DNA of 64,000 nucleotides from Arthrobacter sp. StoSoilB19. Its GTDB lineage: Bacteria > Actinomycetota > Actinomycetes > Actinomycetales > Micrococcaceae. Below the pieces are notes generated by a model. It did no database searches. It saw only the letters and a list, made by a program, of their open reading frames with translations, and was not told the DNA's origin. Shown here one piece after another: positions 42,580-56,978 of the stretch. Every line of letters begins with the position of its first letter. Positions within the stretch are counted from its first letter, which is position 1. Made by a program: the position numbers and the translations under genes. Where the stretch lies: positions 4,092,001 to 4,156,000 of the forward strand of contig NZ_AP024650.1 of NCBI RefSeq assembly GCF_019977275.1, in the 5' to 3' direction.

Positions 42580-44352
42580 ATGGCCTCCAAAACCACAGCA
42601 GAGAAGCTTGCCACCATCCAGAAGGGCTACACGCTCGAAGGCGCCACCATCGAGCTGGGGGCCGCCATCATCGACGGCGAGCTCCACAAGGACGCGCCGG
42701 TGCGGCTGCCGCTGGCCATGATGAACAGGCACGGGCTGGTGGCCGGCGCCACCGGAACGGGCAAGACCGTCACCCTGCACATGATGGCCGAACAGCTGTC
42801 CACGGCCGGCGTCCCCGTCTTCCTGGCCGACATCAAGGGCGACCTTTCCGGCCTGGCGACTGGCGCCGCCGGCAGCGACAAGCTCACCGCACGCACGCAA
42901 AGCATCGGCCAGCCGTGGCAGGGCAAGGCGTTTCCGGTGGAGTTCCTGGCGCTGGGCGGGGACGGCAACGGTGTTCCTGTGCGCGCCACCGTGTCCTCGT
43001 TCGGGCCCATCCTGCTCTCGCGCATCATGGAACTGAACGACACGCAGGAATCGAGCCTGCAGCTGGTGTTCTATTTTGCGGACAAGAACGGCCTGGAGCT
43101 GATCGACCTCAAGGACCTCCGCGCCGTCATCCAGTTCCTCACCTCGGACGAGGGCAAGGACCAGCTGGAGGAACTGGGCGGGCTGTCCAAGGCGACCGCC
43201 GGGGTGATCCTCCGCGAACTGGTGGGCCTCGAGGCGCAGGGGCTGGAAAAGTTCTTCGGTGAGCCGGAGTTCGATACCGCCGAGCTGCTGCGCACCGCCC
43301 CCGACGGCCGCGGCGTGGTCACTTGCCTGGAGCTGCCCACCCTGCAGACCAAGCCCATGCTGTTCTCCACCTTCCTGATGTGGCTGCTGGCGGACCTGTT
43401 CGAGGACCTTCCGGAGGCCGGCGACCTGGACAAGCCCAAACTCGTGTTCTTCCTGGACGAGGCCCACCTGCTGTTCAACGGGGCCAGCAAGGCCTTCCTG
43501 GACGCCATCACCACCACCGTCCGGCTCATCCGGTCCAAGGGGGTGGGCATCTTCTTCGTCACCCAGACACCCAAGGACGTCCCCGCCGATGTCCTGGGCC
43601 AGCTGGCCAACCGGGTGCAGCACGCCCTCCGTGCGTTCACCCCCGAGGACGCCAAGGCACTCAAAGCCACGGTGTCCACGTTCCCGGTCAGCGACTACGA
43701 CCTCGAAGAGACCCTCACCTCAGCGGGTATCGGCGAGGCCGTCATTACCGTCATGAACGAAAAGGGCGCGCCCACGCCGGTGGCCCTCACCCGGCTCCGG
43801 GCACCCGAGTCCTTGATGGGCCCCAGCGAGGAGACCCTGGTGCGCAGCACGGTGGCCGGTTCCGCGCTGCTGGGCAAGTACGGAACAGCGGTGGACAACC
43901 CCTCCGCCTACGAAAAGCTCACCCGCAAGGCGGCCGCGCCCACGGGTCCGGCGGCCGACACCCCGGCCGGGGAACCTGCGGCGCCCGCCGGCTACGACGT
44001 GGACGCCGAAGCCCGCCGGATCGAGGAGGAAATCCTGGGCCGGCCCAGCAGCAGGCCGCCGCAGGCCCCGGTTCCCACGCAGGATCCTGAACCCCAGTAC
44101 GGCGGCGCGGAGGACGGGGAGGCGAGTGAAACGCCACGGCGGACAAAGGCTCCGCGCGCACCGCGGTCCCGGCAGCCGCAGTCGCGGGAGCCCGAGCCGC
44201 AACCGGGCGGCATGATGGGCGACCTCGGCGGAGTGCTCGGCGGCGCCCTGGGCGGCGGACTCAAGAGCATGGCACGGTCCATGGGCACCCAATTGGGGCG
44301 CGAACTGCTCCGCGGCGTGTTCGGCACATCGTCCCGGCGCCGCCGCCGCTGA
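42580..44352 (+). CDS. HerA-like ATPase, DUF853 family (YjgR type)
   Basis: 590 residues. Walker A ATGTGKT near residue 58 (GLVAGATGTGKTVTLHMMAE), Walker B LVFFLDEAHLLF, and the arginine-finger/sensor part IFFVTQTPKDVPADVLGQLA define the HerA/FtsK-type P-loop family. The C-terminal 130 residues are low-complexity, rich in Ala/Pro/Arg, with a glycine-rich stretch (MMGDLGGVLGGALGGGLK). The physiological role of DUF853 is unclear; it is widely conserved in actinobacteria. Single gene with its own upstream spacing of 48 bases. Confidence 0.9.
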   Translation: MASKTTAEKLATIQKGYTLEGATIELGAAIIDGELHKDAPVRLPLAMMNRHGLVAGATGTGKTVTLHMMAEQLSTAGVPVFLADIKGDLSGLATGAAGSDKLTARTQSIGQPWQGKAFPVEFLALGGDGNGVPVRATVSSFGPILLSRIMELNDTQESSLQLVFYFADKNGLELIDLKDLRAVIQFLTSDEGKDQLEELGGLSKATAGVILRELVGLEAQGLEKFFGEPEFDTAELLRTAPDGRGVVTCLELPTLQTKPMLFSTFLMWLLADLFEDLPEAGDLDKPKLVFFLDEAHLLFNGASKAFLDAITTTVRLIRSKGVGIFFVTQTPKDVPADVLGQLANRVQHALRAFTPEDAKALKATVSTFPVSDYDLEETLTSAGIGEAVITVMNEKGAPTPVALTRLRAPESLMGPSEETLVRSTVAGSALLGKYGTAVDNPSAYEKLTRKAAAPTGPAADTPAGEPAAPAGYDVDAEARRIEEEILGRPSSRPPQAPVPTQDPEPQYGGAEDGEASETPRRTKAPRAPRSRQPQSREPEPQPGGMMGDLGGVLGGALGGGLKSMARSMGTQLGRELLRGVFGTSSRRRRR

Positions 44353-44519
44353 CCTTGCCGCGCCCACCCTGCAACGGGTGTCCCGGGAACCGCCAAGGCT
44401 CGTGTCAATGCCGGCCCGGCCACCCGCCGTCGGGCATTAACCGGGTGTTGCCCGGCAAGATAGGGGGGACGCCAACTTTAGTGTGCGTCCGCACTGCCGT
44501 TACTGTAAGGAACGTGCAG

Positions 44520-45512
44520 ATGAGTCAAGCGTTGGTGAGGATCGCGGCCGGATGGCTGCTGGGCCTCATGCTTGCCATTGCCGGAGCCATCGTGGCCATC
44601 AACGTTGTGAACAACACCGTGGCCAGCCCGCAGCAGCCGGTACGGGAATACCTGGATGCTTTGAGGAGCGGAGACGGCGGGCGTGCACTCGGACTCCTGC
44701 GGGCCGCGGTCCCGCCCAGCAATGCTGCAATGCTGGATGGCCCCGGGCTGCAGACGGCGGCGTCCCGTGTAGCGAACATCAAGATCGGCGACCCTGAGGA
44801 ACGTCCGAACAACCAGGTCACGGTGCCCCTGGAGTACACCATCGACGGCAGCCGGCTGCACACTGACTTCCTCCTGCAGAAGACCGGCACCGAGTGGCTG
44901 TTCTTCAACACCTGGGCGTTTGTCCCGTCCCGGCTGCCCACCGTTGATATCACCGTGGTCAACGGCAACGAGGCTGACGTCAACGGCGTCCCGGTCAATA
45001 TGCCCAACGGCCGCAACTCCTTTGCCGTGTTCTACCCGGGCGAATACGAGGCGTCCCTGGACGGACAGTACTTCTCGGCACCCGCCACCAGGGCCACCGT
45101 CACCTCCAAGGACGCCCCGGTGGCGCCCCTCAACCTGTTGACCCAGGCCACGGACAAGCTGAAGAACGACGTTGCAGCCAAGATCCGGGAGTTCCTGGAC
45201 GGCTGCGCGGCGGAGGCCGTCAAGGAACAGAAGCTCCAGCCGGACTGCCCCTTCTACTACACCAGCAACAACAGGGTCCAGGACGGCACCATCCGGTGGA
45301 CCGTGACCAAGTACCCGGGTGTATCAGTGGAGCCGTTCGACGGCCGCTGGGTGGTGGCGCCCCTGGACGGCAAGGCCAAGGTGGAGGCGCTCCAGCAGAA
45401 CTCGTTCACCGGGGCCTGGTACCCGCTGGACGCAGAGGTGGACTTCAGCTTCACCACCCGCCTGGACGTCTCCGGCGACACCGTCAAGGTCACCCCGATG
45501 CTGAGCTTCTAG
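44520..45512 (+). CDS. Membrane-anchored conserved protein with extracytoplasmic domain
   Basis: 330 residues from ATG 44520, which has AAGGAA 7 bases upstream; the open frame extends back to 44355. One N-terminal membrane helix (GWLLGLMLAIAGAIVAINVV) is followed by an outside region: a DUF4878-like/NTF2-like part (about 40-140: VREYLDALRSGDGGRALGLL, then LHTDFLLQKTGTEWLFF), a middle part with a GEYEASLDGQYFSAPA motif, and a C-terminal LSF end. Function unknown. It looks like an actinobacterial cell-envelope protein. Confidence 0.75.
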   Translation: MSQALVRIAAGWLLGLMLAIAGAIVAINVVNNTVASPQQPVREYLDALRSGDGGRALGLLRAAVPPSNAAMLDGPGLQTAASRVANIKIGDPEERPNNQVTVPLEYTIDGSRLHTDFLLQKTGTEWLFFNTWAFVPSRLPTVDITVVNGNEADVNGVPVNMPNGRNSFAVFYPGEYEASLDGQYFSAPATRATVTSKDAPVAPLNLLTQATDKLKNDVAAKIREFLDGCAAEAVKEQKLQPDCPFYYTSNNRVQDGTIRWTVTKYPGVSVEPFDGRWVVAPLDGKAKVEALQQNSFTGAWYPLDAEVDFSFTTRLDVSGDTVKVTPMLSF

Positions 45513-45527
45513 GCCCTGCATCCAAAG

Positions 45528-45600
45528 TGGCCCAGTTTTGGTCCCATAGTTGACGTGCTGCCTGGAGTTTTAGACCCAGTCCTGTCGAAAACTGGGCTGG
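45528..45600. repeat. Inverted GGCCCAGTTTT element between convergent genes
   Basis: TGGCCCAGTTTTG (45528-45540) is inverted as GAAAACTGGGCTGG (45587-45600), which lies inside the end of the DUF559 gene. A third copy in direct orientation is at 46513-46525. It may form a long-loop terminator for both genes, or be part of a small repeat. Confidence 0.5.
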
Positions 45601-46439
45601 TTCGGCTGCGGCCACCGCAGCGAACCCCGCGCCAGCACCTCCCTCACCTGCGCCAAGACGGACTCCGGCGCGTAAACCACATCGTCGTAGAAGAATCTGA
45701 GCACGGGCAGGCCCCGACGTATTGCGGCGTTATCCCTGCGGCGGTCCTTCTTGTATTGCCGTGGCTCCATGTGGAAGGCGATTCCATCGATCTCGACGAT
45801 GAGGAATCCCTCCAGGAGGAAGTCCACACGTCCTATTCCCTCGATCCACACTTGCGTCTCCGTGGCTATCCCGGCATCCCTGAACAGCACCCGGGCCAGG
45901 GTTTCCAGGAGGGAGTCCGCGCCACGATCAACCTTGGACAGAACCTGCCGCGCCTTGCCGCATCGATTGCCATCCAAGAGGCGGAAGAGATGGCCGGGCT
46001 CAATGTCTCCGCGGTTATAAGCGCATTCCACCATGACCACGGATTCGAGTTCCGGCAGGCACAGCAGCGCGTGGAGCAGGACGTCGGGCAGTGCTGCAAG
46101 CGTCCTGTGCTGCGGCTGCTGGGTCAGGGGAAGCCTGTGGCTGACACATCGGGCTGCACTCCGCCCATTGCTGTGCCAGTAATGGGGCGTCGCGGCGGAA
46201 CGCAGCTGCCATAGGCCGTATTTCGGGGCTGCGGAGGCACATGTCAGGAGACCGCGGGCCCTGCCGGCAGCCATCAGCTCCGGATCAGCGCCTGCAACGG
46301 CCAAGACGCCCCGCTCCAGGCGTACCACCTGGCCGCTCCGGACCGCCCGCCGAAGCGCCGTTTCCGTAGCCCCTGCGGCCAGCACGTCACGCCGCAGCAG
46401 TACTCCCCCGGCCGACCTGAGGATCTCTGTAGGGTCCAT
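45570..46439 (-). CDS. AbiEi-like N-terminal / DUF559 (Vsr-like) endonuclease-domain protein
   Basis: 289 residues. The N-terminal 75 residues (LRSAGGVLLRRDVLAAGAT, LERGVLAV) resemble the winged-helix DUF4095/AbiEi antitoxin-type start common in actinobacterial DUF559 proteins. The C-terminal part has the restriction-endonuclease-like core: ETLARVLFRDAGI, then IGRVDFLLEGFLIVEIDG, with the D...E-x-D acidic residues, then DRRRDNAAIRRGLPVLRF. Members are called DUF559 or Vsr-like nucleases of unknown role, many present in variable numbers between strains. It is flanked by related GGCCCAGTTTT repeats. Confidence 0.8.
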   Translation of the reverse strand: MDPTEILRSAGGVLLRRDVLAAGATETALRRAVRSGQVVRLERGVLAVAGADPELMAAGRARGLLTCASAAPKYGLWQLRSAATPHYWHSNGRSAARCVSHRLPLTQQPQHRTLAALPDVLLHALLCLPELESVVMVECAYNRGDIEPGHLFRLLDGNRCGKARQVLSKVDRGADSLLETLARVLFRDAGIATETQVWIEGIGRVDFLLEGFLIVEIDGIAFHMEPRQYKKDRRRDNAAIRRGLPVLRFFYDDVVYAPESVLAQVREVLARGSLRWPQPNQPSFRQDWV

Positions 46440-46512
46440 GAGGCCACAATGCCTGCCTGCCCTGGCCTGCGGCAGAAGTAACGGAGGCTATGTGGACAAC
46501 GGCGCGTCCAGA

Positions 46513-46525
46513 CTGGCCCAGTTTT
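46513..46525. repeat. GGCCCAGTTTT element, third copy
   Basis: TGGCCCAGTTTTC, followed 22 bases on by a second ACTGGCCC. Same orientation as the copy at 45528; together they bracket the DUF559 gene. Confidence 0.45.
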
Positions 46526-46544
46526 CGGGGAGCAGAGACAGGAC

Positions 46545-46583
46545 TGGCCCGGTCTTCAGGGCACGACGCCCTGAAAACCGGGC
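46545..46583 (-). terminator. Terminator hairpin after the thioredoxin-NHL gene
   Basis: GGCCCGGTCTTCAGGGC pairs with GCCCTGAAAACCGGGCC (17 bp, one mismatch, 5-base loop). It begins about 25 bases after the stop at 46608, read on the minus strand. Confidence 0.75.
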
Positions 46584-46607
46584 CCGTTCATCAAAACCAG
46601 CGGAGGG

Positions 46608-48614
46608 TCAGTCCATTCCGCGCAGGTCCAGGACCAGTTCCGTGTCACCATCGTCCTGCAGGACCACGGGGATGCCCCAGTCCTGCTGGTACAGGTGGCA
46701 GGCGGCGTGGTCGGGGATCTCGCCGTCCTCGGTCTCGGGGCCGTCGCAGGCCGCGGCGCGGGCGGTAATGTGCAGCACGCCCTCGGGCACGTCCGGGGAC
46801 AGCTCCAGGGTGCGCTGCAGTCCCACGGAGGTTCCGCCGCCGGAGACCAGCAGCCCGGGAGGCGTGGACGAGATCTTCAGCTGGGTGGGGTCGCCCCAGC
46901 GGTCGTCGAGCTTCTGCCCCGTGGGCGCCGTGAAGCGGACGGTCAGGTCCAGCGCGCCGGGCGCCACCGGGCTCTTGGGCCGGTGGGTCTGGGATGCGCC
47001 CTCATCCACCTGCTGTGCTTCCTTGGGAATGGGCACGTAGACGATCTGGTGCTTGTTGGCCTCCACCACTACCAGCAGGGGCTCGGAACCGGCCGAGTGG
47101 GTGTGGTCCACGATCACGTCGGAGGGCTCGGCCAAACCTCGTGCCAGGGTGGACACGGTGCCGGATGCGGGGTCGTAGCGGCGGACGGCACCGTTGTAGG
47201 TGTCCGCGATCGCCACGGAGCCGTCGGGCAGGACGGTCACGCCCAGCGGGTGCTGCAGGCGTGCGTCGGCGGCCGGGCCGTCGCGGAAGCCGAAGTCGAA
47301 CAGGCCCTTGCCTACTGCAGACTCCACGGTGACCTTCCCGGAATCGTCAACCACCAGCTTCCGCAGTGCGGAGGTCTCCGAATCGGCCACCCAGATGTTG
47401 CCGTCGGCGTCCTCGGCCACGCCTGAGGGCTGGGCGAACCAGGATTCGTGCGCGGCGCCGTCCAGCAGGCCCTCAAGCCCGTTGCCCGCGATGATGTCCA
47501 CTTCGCCGCCCACAGGGTCGAAGCTGAAGATCTGGTGCGTACCGGCCATCGCGACCACCACGGCGTTCAGCTTCCGTGACCACACCACGTCCCAGGGAGA
47601 GCTCAGGGAGACTTCGAGCGGGTGCTCGCTCAGCTTGCCCGTGAACCCCGCGGCGTCCTCGTCCACGCGGGCGGGGCCGGTCTCCAGCAGGCGTTGGATC
47701 CCGTTGCCGGCCAGCGTGGACGCCTTGCCGTCCGTGAGCGACAGTCCGCGCAGCCGGTGGTTGACGGAGTCAGCAATTACGACGTCGTAGCCCACCTTGG
47801 CTGCCACATCTTCCGGCAGCAGGACCAGGCCCTGGGGTTCGTTGAACTGGGCGGTGGCCGTGTCACCGGCGGCGGGACCGTCGGCATAGCCCTTGGTGCC
47901 CGAGCCAAAGGTTGCCAGCACCGTGTGGAAGTCGGTGTCCAGTTCCACCAGCCGGTGGTGGCCGGTGTCGGTGACCAGCCAGGTGCCGGACGTCGGGGCA
48001 CCTGCGGACGTGCCGCCGTCGGACGCTGCCCCTGAAGCAGACCCGCGGCCGGCGGGCAGGAACAGCGCCTTGCCGGGGAAGCGAAGGGTGCCGGAGGTTG
48101 CCTCGGGCGCCACGTACGGGCCGGAGCCACGGTGGAGGGTGCCCTTGGCTTCGTGTTCGGCGATGAGCTCGGGGATCAGCACGGCGAGCCCGTCCGCGTG
48201 GCCCTCGCCGGAGAGGTGCGCCACGATGTAGCCCTCGGGGTCGATGACCACCAGGGTGGGCCAGGCACGGGCGGTGTAGGCCTTCCAGGTGTCCAGCTCT
48301 GGATCGTCCAGGACGGGGTGGTGGATCTCGTACCGCTCCACGGCCGCGGCCAGCGCCACCGGGTCCGCCTCGTGCTCGAACTTGGGCGAGTGGACGCCCA
48401 CCGTCACCAGGACATCGGAGTACTGCTCCTCCAGCGGCCGCAGCTCGTCCAGGACGTGCAGGCAGTTGATGCAGCAGAAGGTCCAGAAGTCCAGCAGCAC
48501 GATCTTGCCGCGCAGGGCCTCCAGGTCCAGGGTCTTGCCGCCGGTGTTCAGCCAGTTGCGGCCTACCAGTTCGGAGGCCCGGACCCGGGCATGCGTGCGT
48601 ACGGTTTCGCTCAT
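46608..48614 (-). CDS. Thioredoxin-fold / NHL-repeat protein (NHLRC2-like)
   Basis: 668 residues. The N-terminal thioredoxin-like domain has WTFCCINCLHVLDEL with a CINC redox motif (about residue 46-55). It is followed by an AhpC/TSA-like continuation and a six-bladed NHL beta-propeller (repeats such as GTWLVTDTGHHRLVELD, DVVIADSVNHRLRGL, NIWVADSETSALRKL, SVAIADTYNGAVRRYD). The C-terminal ~130 residues form a further beta domain. Domain order matches NHLRC2-type proteins. Bacterial function is unclear; a redox-linked envelope role is possible, but no signal peptide is seen. Its start overlaps the stop of the CtaG/CopD gene (TGATG). Confidence 0.88.
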   Translation of the reverse strand: MSETVRTHARVRASELVGRNWLNTGGKTLDLEALRGKIVLLDFWTFCCINCLHVLDELRPLEEQYSDVLVTVGVHSPKFEHEADPVALAAAVERYEIHHPVLDDPELDTWKAYTARAWPTLVVIDPEGYIVAHLSGEGHADGLAVLIPELIAEHEAKGTLHRGSGPYVAPEATSGTLRFPGKALFLPAGRGSASGAASDGGTSAGAPTSGTWLVTDTGHHRLVELDTDFHTVLATFGSGTKGYADGPAAGDTATAQFNEPQGLVLLPEDVAAKVGYDVVIADSVNHRLRGLSLTDGKASTLAGNGIQRLLETGPARVDEDAAGFTGKLSEHPLEVSLSSPWDVVWSRKLNAVVVAMAGTHQIFSFDPVGGEVDIIAGNGLEGLLDGAAHESWFAQPSGVAEDADGNIWVADSETSALRKLVVDDSGKVTVESAVGKGLFDFGFRDGPAADARLQHPLGVTVLPDGSVAIADTYNGAVRRYDPASGTVSTLARGLAEPSDVIVDHTHSAGSEPLLVVVEANKHQIVYVPIPKEAQQVDEGASQTHRPKSPVAPGALDLTVRFTAPTGQKLDDRWGDPTQLKISSTPPGLLVSGGGTSVGLQRTLELSPDVPEGVLHITARAAACDGPETEDGEIPDHAACHLYQQDWGIPVVLQDDGDTELVLDLRGMD

Positions 48615-50791
48615 CAGCGTCCTTCCAGCTTGTTGCGTTCAGCCAGCTTGGCGTCGCGTTCGGCCAATTTGGCAAACATATCGTTGTAAGCGGTCAGATC
48701 GGCGTCGTTATTCCTGTCCGCCGCGCGGTCCACGCGTTTGGTCTCCCGCTGGTCGGACCTGGACCACATGATGGCGACGCCGATCGCCACCAGCAGCGTT
48801 GGCACCTCACCGATGCCCCAGGCCACCGCGCCCCCGGTCTGCTGGTCGACGAGGGCCGACGGTCCCCAGGCGCGGCCAAGGTTGCCGAAGTAGTCCGCGG
48901 CCAGCAGCCCGGTGCCGCCCATGATGGAGACCCCGAAGAAGGCATGGAAGCCCATGGTGGCCAGCAGCAGGAGCAGCCGCATGGGGTACGGCGCACGGCG
49001 CGGCAGCGGGTCCGTGCCGATCATGCTGAGCACAAAGATGTACCCGGTGAGCAGGAAGTGCAGGTTCATCAGTTCGTGGCCCACATGCTCGCGCATGGCG
49101 AAGCCAAACAGGTCCGAGTAGTAGAACAGCACGATCGAGCCGGCGAAGTTGGCAGCGGCGAACAGCGGGTGGGTGACCAGCTGCGAGAACTTCGAATGGA
49201 CGAAGACCAGCAGCCATTCGCGCATCCCGCGTGAGCCGTCCCCGCGGGCGGGCAGCGCACGCAGGGCCAGGGTCACGGGGGCGCCCAGCACCAGGAAGAT
49301 CGGGGCAACCATGGTCAGGGCCATATGGTCCACCATGTGCGCGGAGAACAGGACGCGGCCATAGACCGACGGCGGCCCGGACGTGATGAACGTCAGGACC
49401 ACCAGGCCGATGACCCAGTTCAGGGACCGGAACCACTGCCAGGAATCGCCCCGGCGGCGGACCTTGGCCACGCCCAGGAAGTAGGTGGCCAGGCCGAAGA
49501 GGGCCACGCCCACCCAGAGCCAGTCCAGCCGCCACTCGGTCAACCAGCGTTCGGGCGTCAGCTCCGGGGGCAGCTCGTAGCCGCTGAGGATGAAGGCGGG
49601 CGAGGCATTGGCCGCCACTTCCGTTGGCTGCGGCGGCGCCGAGCGGCCCAGGGCCACGGCGATGCCCGAGGTGGCACCCATGACCAGCAGCTCAGCCAGC
49701 ACCAGCTGCCAGAGGACCCACCGCGAGGACAGGGTGGAGCCCTTGCGGCCCAGCTGCGGGATGACCCACTGCCGGTGCATGAAGCCGATGCCGCCCAGGA
49801 CCACCGCGGCGGCAGTCTTGGCCAGGATCAGCTGGCCGTACGCCGAGCCGAAGAGATCATGCCAACTGGTGACGCGGATGCTGGCGTTGATGATGCCCGA
49901 GGCGAAGACCAGCACGAACGCGAAGCCGGCCAGGGTGGAGAACCGCCGGAGCGTGGGTTCGGTGATATCCGTGGCTGCCCCGGCCTTGGACCCCGTGAGG
50001 ATCCCGGACAGCAGGGCCAGGATGATGATGCCGCCCACCCAGGTGCTCACGCCCACCAGGTGCAGGCCGAGTGAGTTGATGGCGCCCTCGTGGTCCGAAG
50101 AGCTCGACGAGTGTCCGATCAGGGCGGTGGGGACCAGGCCGATGAGGGCCAGGATGAGGGTCAGGGCGAGGCCGCCCAGGGACCTGACGCCGAACAGCGC
50201 GGTGGTCACCACGGCGGCAATGATGATGACGGCAAGCCATGCCCGGCCCGTCTCGATGTCCGTCATGAAGTACACCAGGGCCTGGGTGAACGCGGGATCG
50301 CCGGACAGCCCCTGCCCTGCCACGTCGGCATAGGTGAGCACCAGGACTGCGATGGCGGACAAGGTCCACACGGCGCCCGCGACGGCCGCCACAGCGAGCA
50401 CGCGGGTGAAGGCGGGATGTTCGGGCGCACCTCCGGCTGGTGGAGTTTCCCGGTCCCGGCCCCGCACGGCACTGTTCCGGGGGTTCAGGTTTTTGGGGAG
50501 GATGCCGACGGCGAAGATCAGGCCTCCGACGACGGTCGCCAGGGAGACGTTATGGATTGCCTTGCTGACGGGCAGGCCCCACCGCACCAGGGCGCCGGGG
50601 TCGGCGACGCTGCGCGCCGCTGCAGCGCCGGAGAAGATCAGTGCTGCTGCAAGGGCCAGGAAGAGTGCCGCCAGGCCTGCAAGCTGCCAGGGCACGGGGA
50701 TCCCCCGGCTTCCGGCGTCCCGGACCGCAGCTCCCTTGCCAGGATCGGACTGGGGCGCGGTGGAACGTGGAGTTGCGGCGGAAGACACCAT
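48614..50791 (-). CDS. Fused CopD (copper resistance) and CtaG (cytochrome oxidase assembly) membrane protein
   Basis: 725 residues from ATG 50791. The first half has the CopD pattern of eight helices (LPVSKAIHNVSLATVVGGLIFA, GLHLVGVSTWVGGIIILALL), and the second the caa3-type CtaG pattern (LFSAHMVDHMALTMVAPIFLVLGAP, MREHVGHELMNLHFLLTGYIF, with conserved histidines). It ends with a charged cytosolic tail of coiled character. Such fusions are usual in actinobacteria and take part in copper handling for cytochrome c oxidase. It is coupled to the thioredoxin-NHL gene. Confidence 0.92.
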   Translation of the reverse strand: MVSSAATPRSTAPQSDPGKGAAVRDAGSRGIPVPWQLAGLAALFLALAAALIFSGAAAARSVADPGALVRWGLPVSKAIHNVSLATVVGGLIFAVGILPKNLNPRNSAVRGRDRETPPAGGAPEHPAFTRVLAVAAVAGAVWTLSAIAVLVLTYADVAGQGLSGDPAFTQALVYFMTDIETGRAWLAVIIIAAVVTTALFGVRSLGGLALTLILALIGLVPTALIGHSSSSSDHEGAINSLGLHLVGVSTWVGGIIILALLSGILTGSKAGAATDITEPTLRRFSTLAGFAFVLVFASGIINASIRVTSWHDLFGSAYGQLILAKTAAAVVLGGIGFMHRQWVIPQLGRKGSTLSSRWVLWQLVLAELLVMGATSGIAVALGRSAPPQPTEVAANASPAFILSGYELPPELTPERWLTEWRLDWLWVGVALFGLATYFLGVAKVRRRGDSWQWFRSLNWVIGLVVLTFITSGPPSVYGRVLFSAHMVDHMALTMVAPIFLVLGAPVTLALRALPARGDGSRGMREWLLVFVHSKFSQLVTHPLFAAANFAGSIVLFYYSDLFGFAMREHVGHELMNLHFLLTGYIFVLSMIGTDPLPRRAPYPMRLLLLLATMGFHAFFGVSIMGGTGLLAADYFGNLGRAWGPSALVDQQTGGAVAWGIGEVPTLLVAIGVAIMWSRSDQRETKRVDRAADRNNDADLTAYNDMFAKLAERDAKLAERNKLEGR

Positions 50792-50887
50792 TCCATTGTC
50801 CGCTACGCCTGCCTGCGCCGCGAATCCGGGTTGTATGCCAGTGAGCAGTTGGAGCCGGTGAGCAGTTGGAGCCGGGCCGTTAAAGCA

Positions 50888-50920
50888 AAGGAGCGGCAAC
50901 CCGATGGGTTGCCGCTCCTT
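50888..50920 (-). terminator. Terminator of the HU gene
   Basis: Perfect 15-bp stem AAGGAGCGGCAACCC / GGGTTGCCGCTCCTT with a GAT loop, followed on the minus strand by TGCTTTAA. It starts about 35 bases after the hup stop. Confidence 0.85.
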
Positions 50921-50954
50921 GTTCCAGCCGGCTGCATGCCGGGAGGGACAAGCT

Positions 50955-51239
50955 TTACTTCTTGGAGACTGCAGCCTTCAGCTTGGAGCCGGCGGTCAGC
51001 TTGACGCTGTGGCCTGCTGCGATCTGGATGGTTTCGCCGGTCTGCGGGTTGCGGCCGGTGCGTGCTGCACGGTCAGTGCGCTCGACGGCGAGCCAGCCCG
51101 GGATGGTGATCTTCTCGCCCGCGGCGACAGAAGTCTCGAAAACCTCGAACAGTGCATCGAGGACGGAGTTGACGGCAGCCTGGCTGGTGCCGGCCTTGCC
51201 TGCTACCTCTGCAACAAGTTCACTACGGTTCTTAGCCAT
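50955..51239 (-). CDS. hup: HU-family DNA-binding protein
   Basis: 94 residues, the standard HU length. MAKNRSELVAEVAGKAGTSQ at the start, the dimer core DALFEVFETSVAAGEKITI, then the DNA-binding arm NPQTGETIQIAAGHSVKLTAG. Bends and compacts DNA. Unlike the mycobacterial form it lacks the long lysine-rich tail. Start ATG with AGGAGG 6 bases upstream. It lies downstream of the rrn terminator but has its own upstream region (51240-51480). Confidence 0.97.
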   Translation of the reverse strand: MAKNRSELVAEVAGKAGTSQAAVNSVLDALFEVFETSVAAGEKITIPGWLAVERTDRAARTGRNPQTGETIQIAAGHSVKLTAGSKLKAAVSKK

Positions 51240-51483
51240 TTATGTCCTCCTGGACGATTCTGATTCTGGAGCCTGCACGCGGCATGCGCACAAGCCACTG
51301 TCCGAAAACTTACCAGCTTGGGCGCTTCCGGTCCGCAAATTCCGCGTGTTTCCGCGACTTTTTGAGGTTAATCACCGATTCCGGGGCCCATTTTCAGCCC
51401 TTGGAGGAAGGCTTTGCGCTTCCTGCCGGGTTTCCTGGGACGCCGCGTCCGGTTCCATGAAGGGGAGTTGGGGTTAAATGTGG

Positions 51484-51511
51484 GAGGCCCCAACCTGGTG
51501 GTTGGGGCCTC
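51484..51511 (-). terminator. Terminator of rrn operon 1
   Basis: GAGGCCCCAACC / GGTTGGGGCCTC, 12-bp perfect stem with a 4-base loop, just after the 5S gene. The same hairpin follows the second rrn operon at 61775. Confidence 0.85.
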
Positions 51512-51520
51512 GACCAATGT

Positions 51521-51641
51521 GTGTCCGGCGGTGACCTACTCTCCCACACCCTCCCGGGTGCAGTACCATCGGCGCTGTGGGTCTTAGCTTCCGGGTTCGG
51601 AATGGGACCGGGCGTTTCCCCCACGCTATGACCGCCGTAAC
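51521..51641 (-). rRNA. rrf: 5S rRNA (rrn operon 1)
   Basis: On the minus strand it begins GTTACGGCGGTCATAGCG and ends GGTCACCGCCGGACAC, whose ends pair, and contains the usual CCCATTCCGAACCCGGAAGC. Exact ends are within a few bases. Confidence 0.95.
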
Positions 51642-51777
51642 CCTTGTACCCGCCCGCCCGGTGTTTTGTTCGGGGGTGGGAAGTCTGGTGGTTACAACAT
51701 TGTGGTGTTGTTATTCAGTTGTGGTGGTTCCGTGCCGTGACAACCCCGTGTGTTGGGGGGGTTGTTGGTTGGGAACC

Positions 51778-51795
51778 ACATAGTGGACGCAAGCA
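51778..51795. other. 3' arm of the 23S processing stem
   Basis: Complementary in the RNA to the spacer segment at 55066-55083 (18 positions, one G-U pair), so the two sides flanking 23S can form a stem for RNase III-type processing. Confidence 0.6.
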
Positions 51796-51814
51796 GAGTT
51801 TGTATGTATCTGTG

Positions 51815-56978
<5,164 letters not shown>

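Noticed and set aside
39982..43623. A 1213-codon open frame on the minus strand
   Set aside because: It is antisense to the FAD/NAD(P), GNAT and HerA-like genes, all with clear motifs and ribosome-binding sites. Long antisense frames are expected from high third-position GC.
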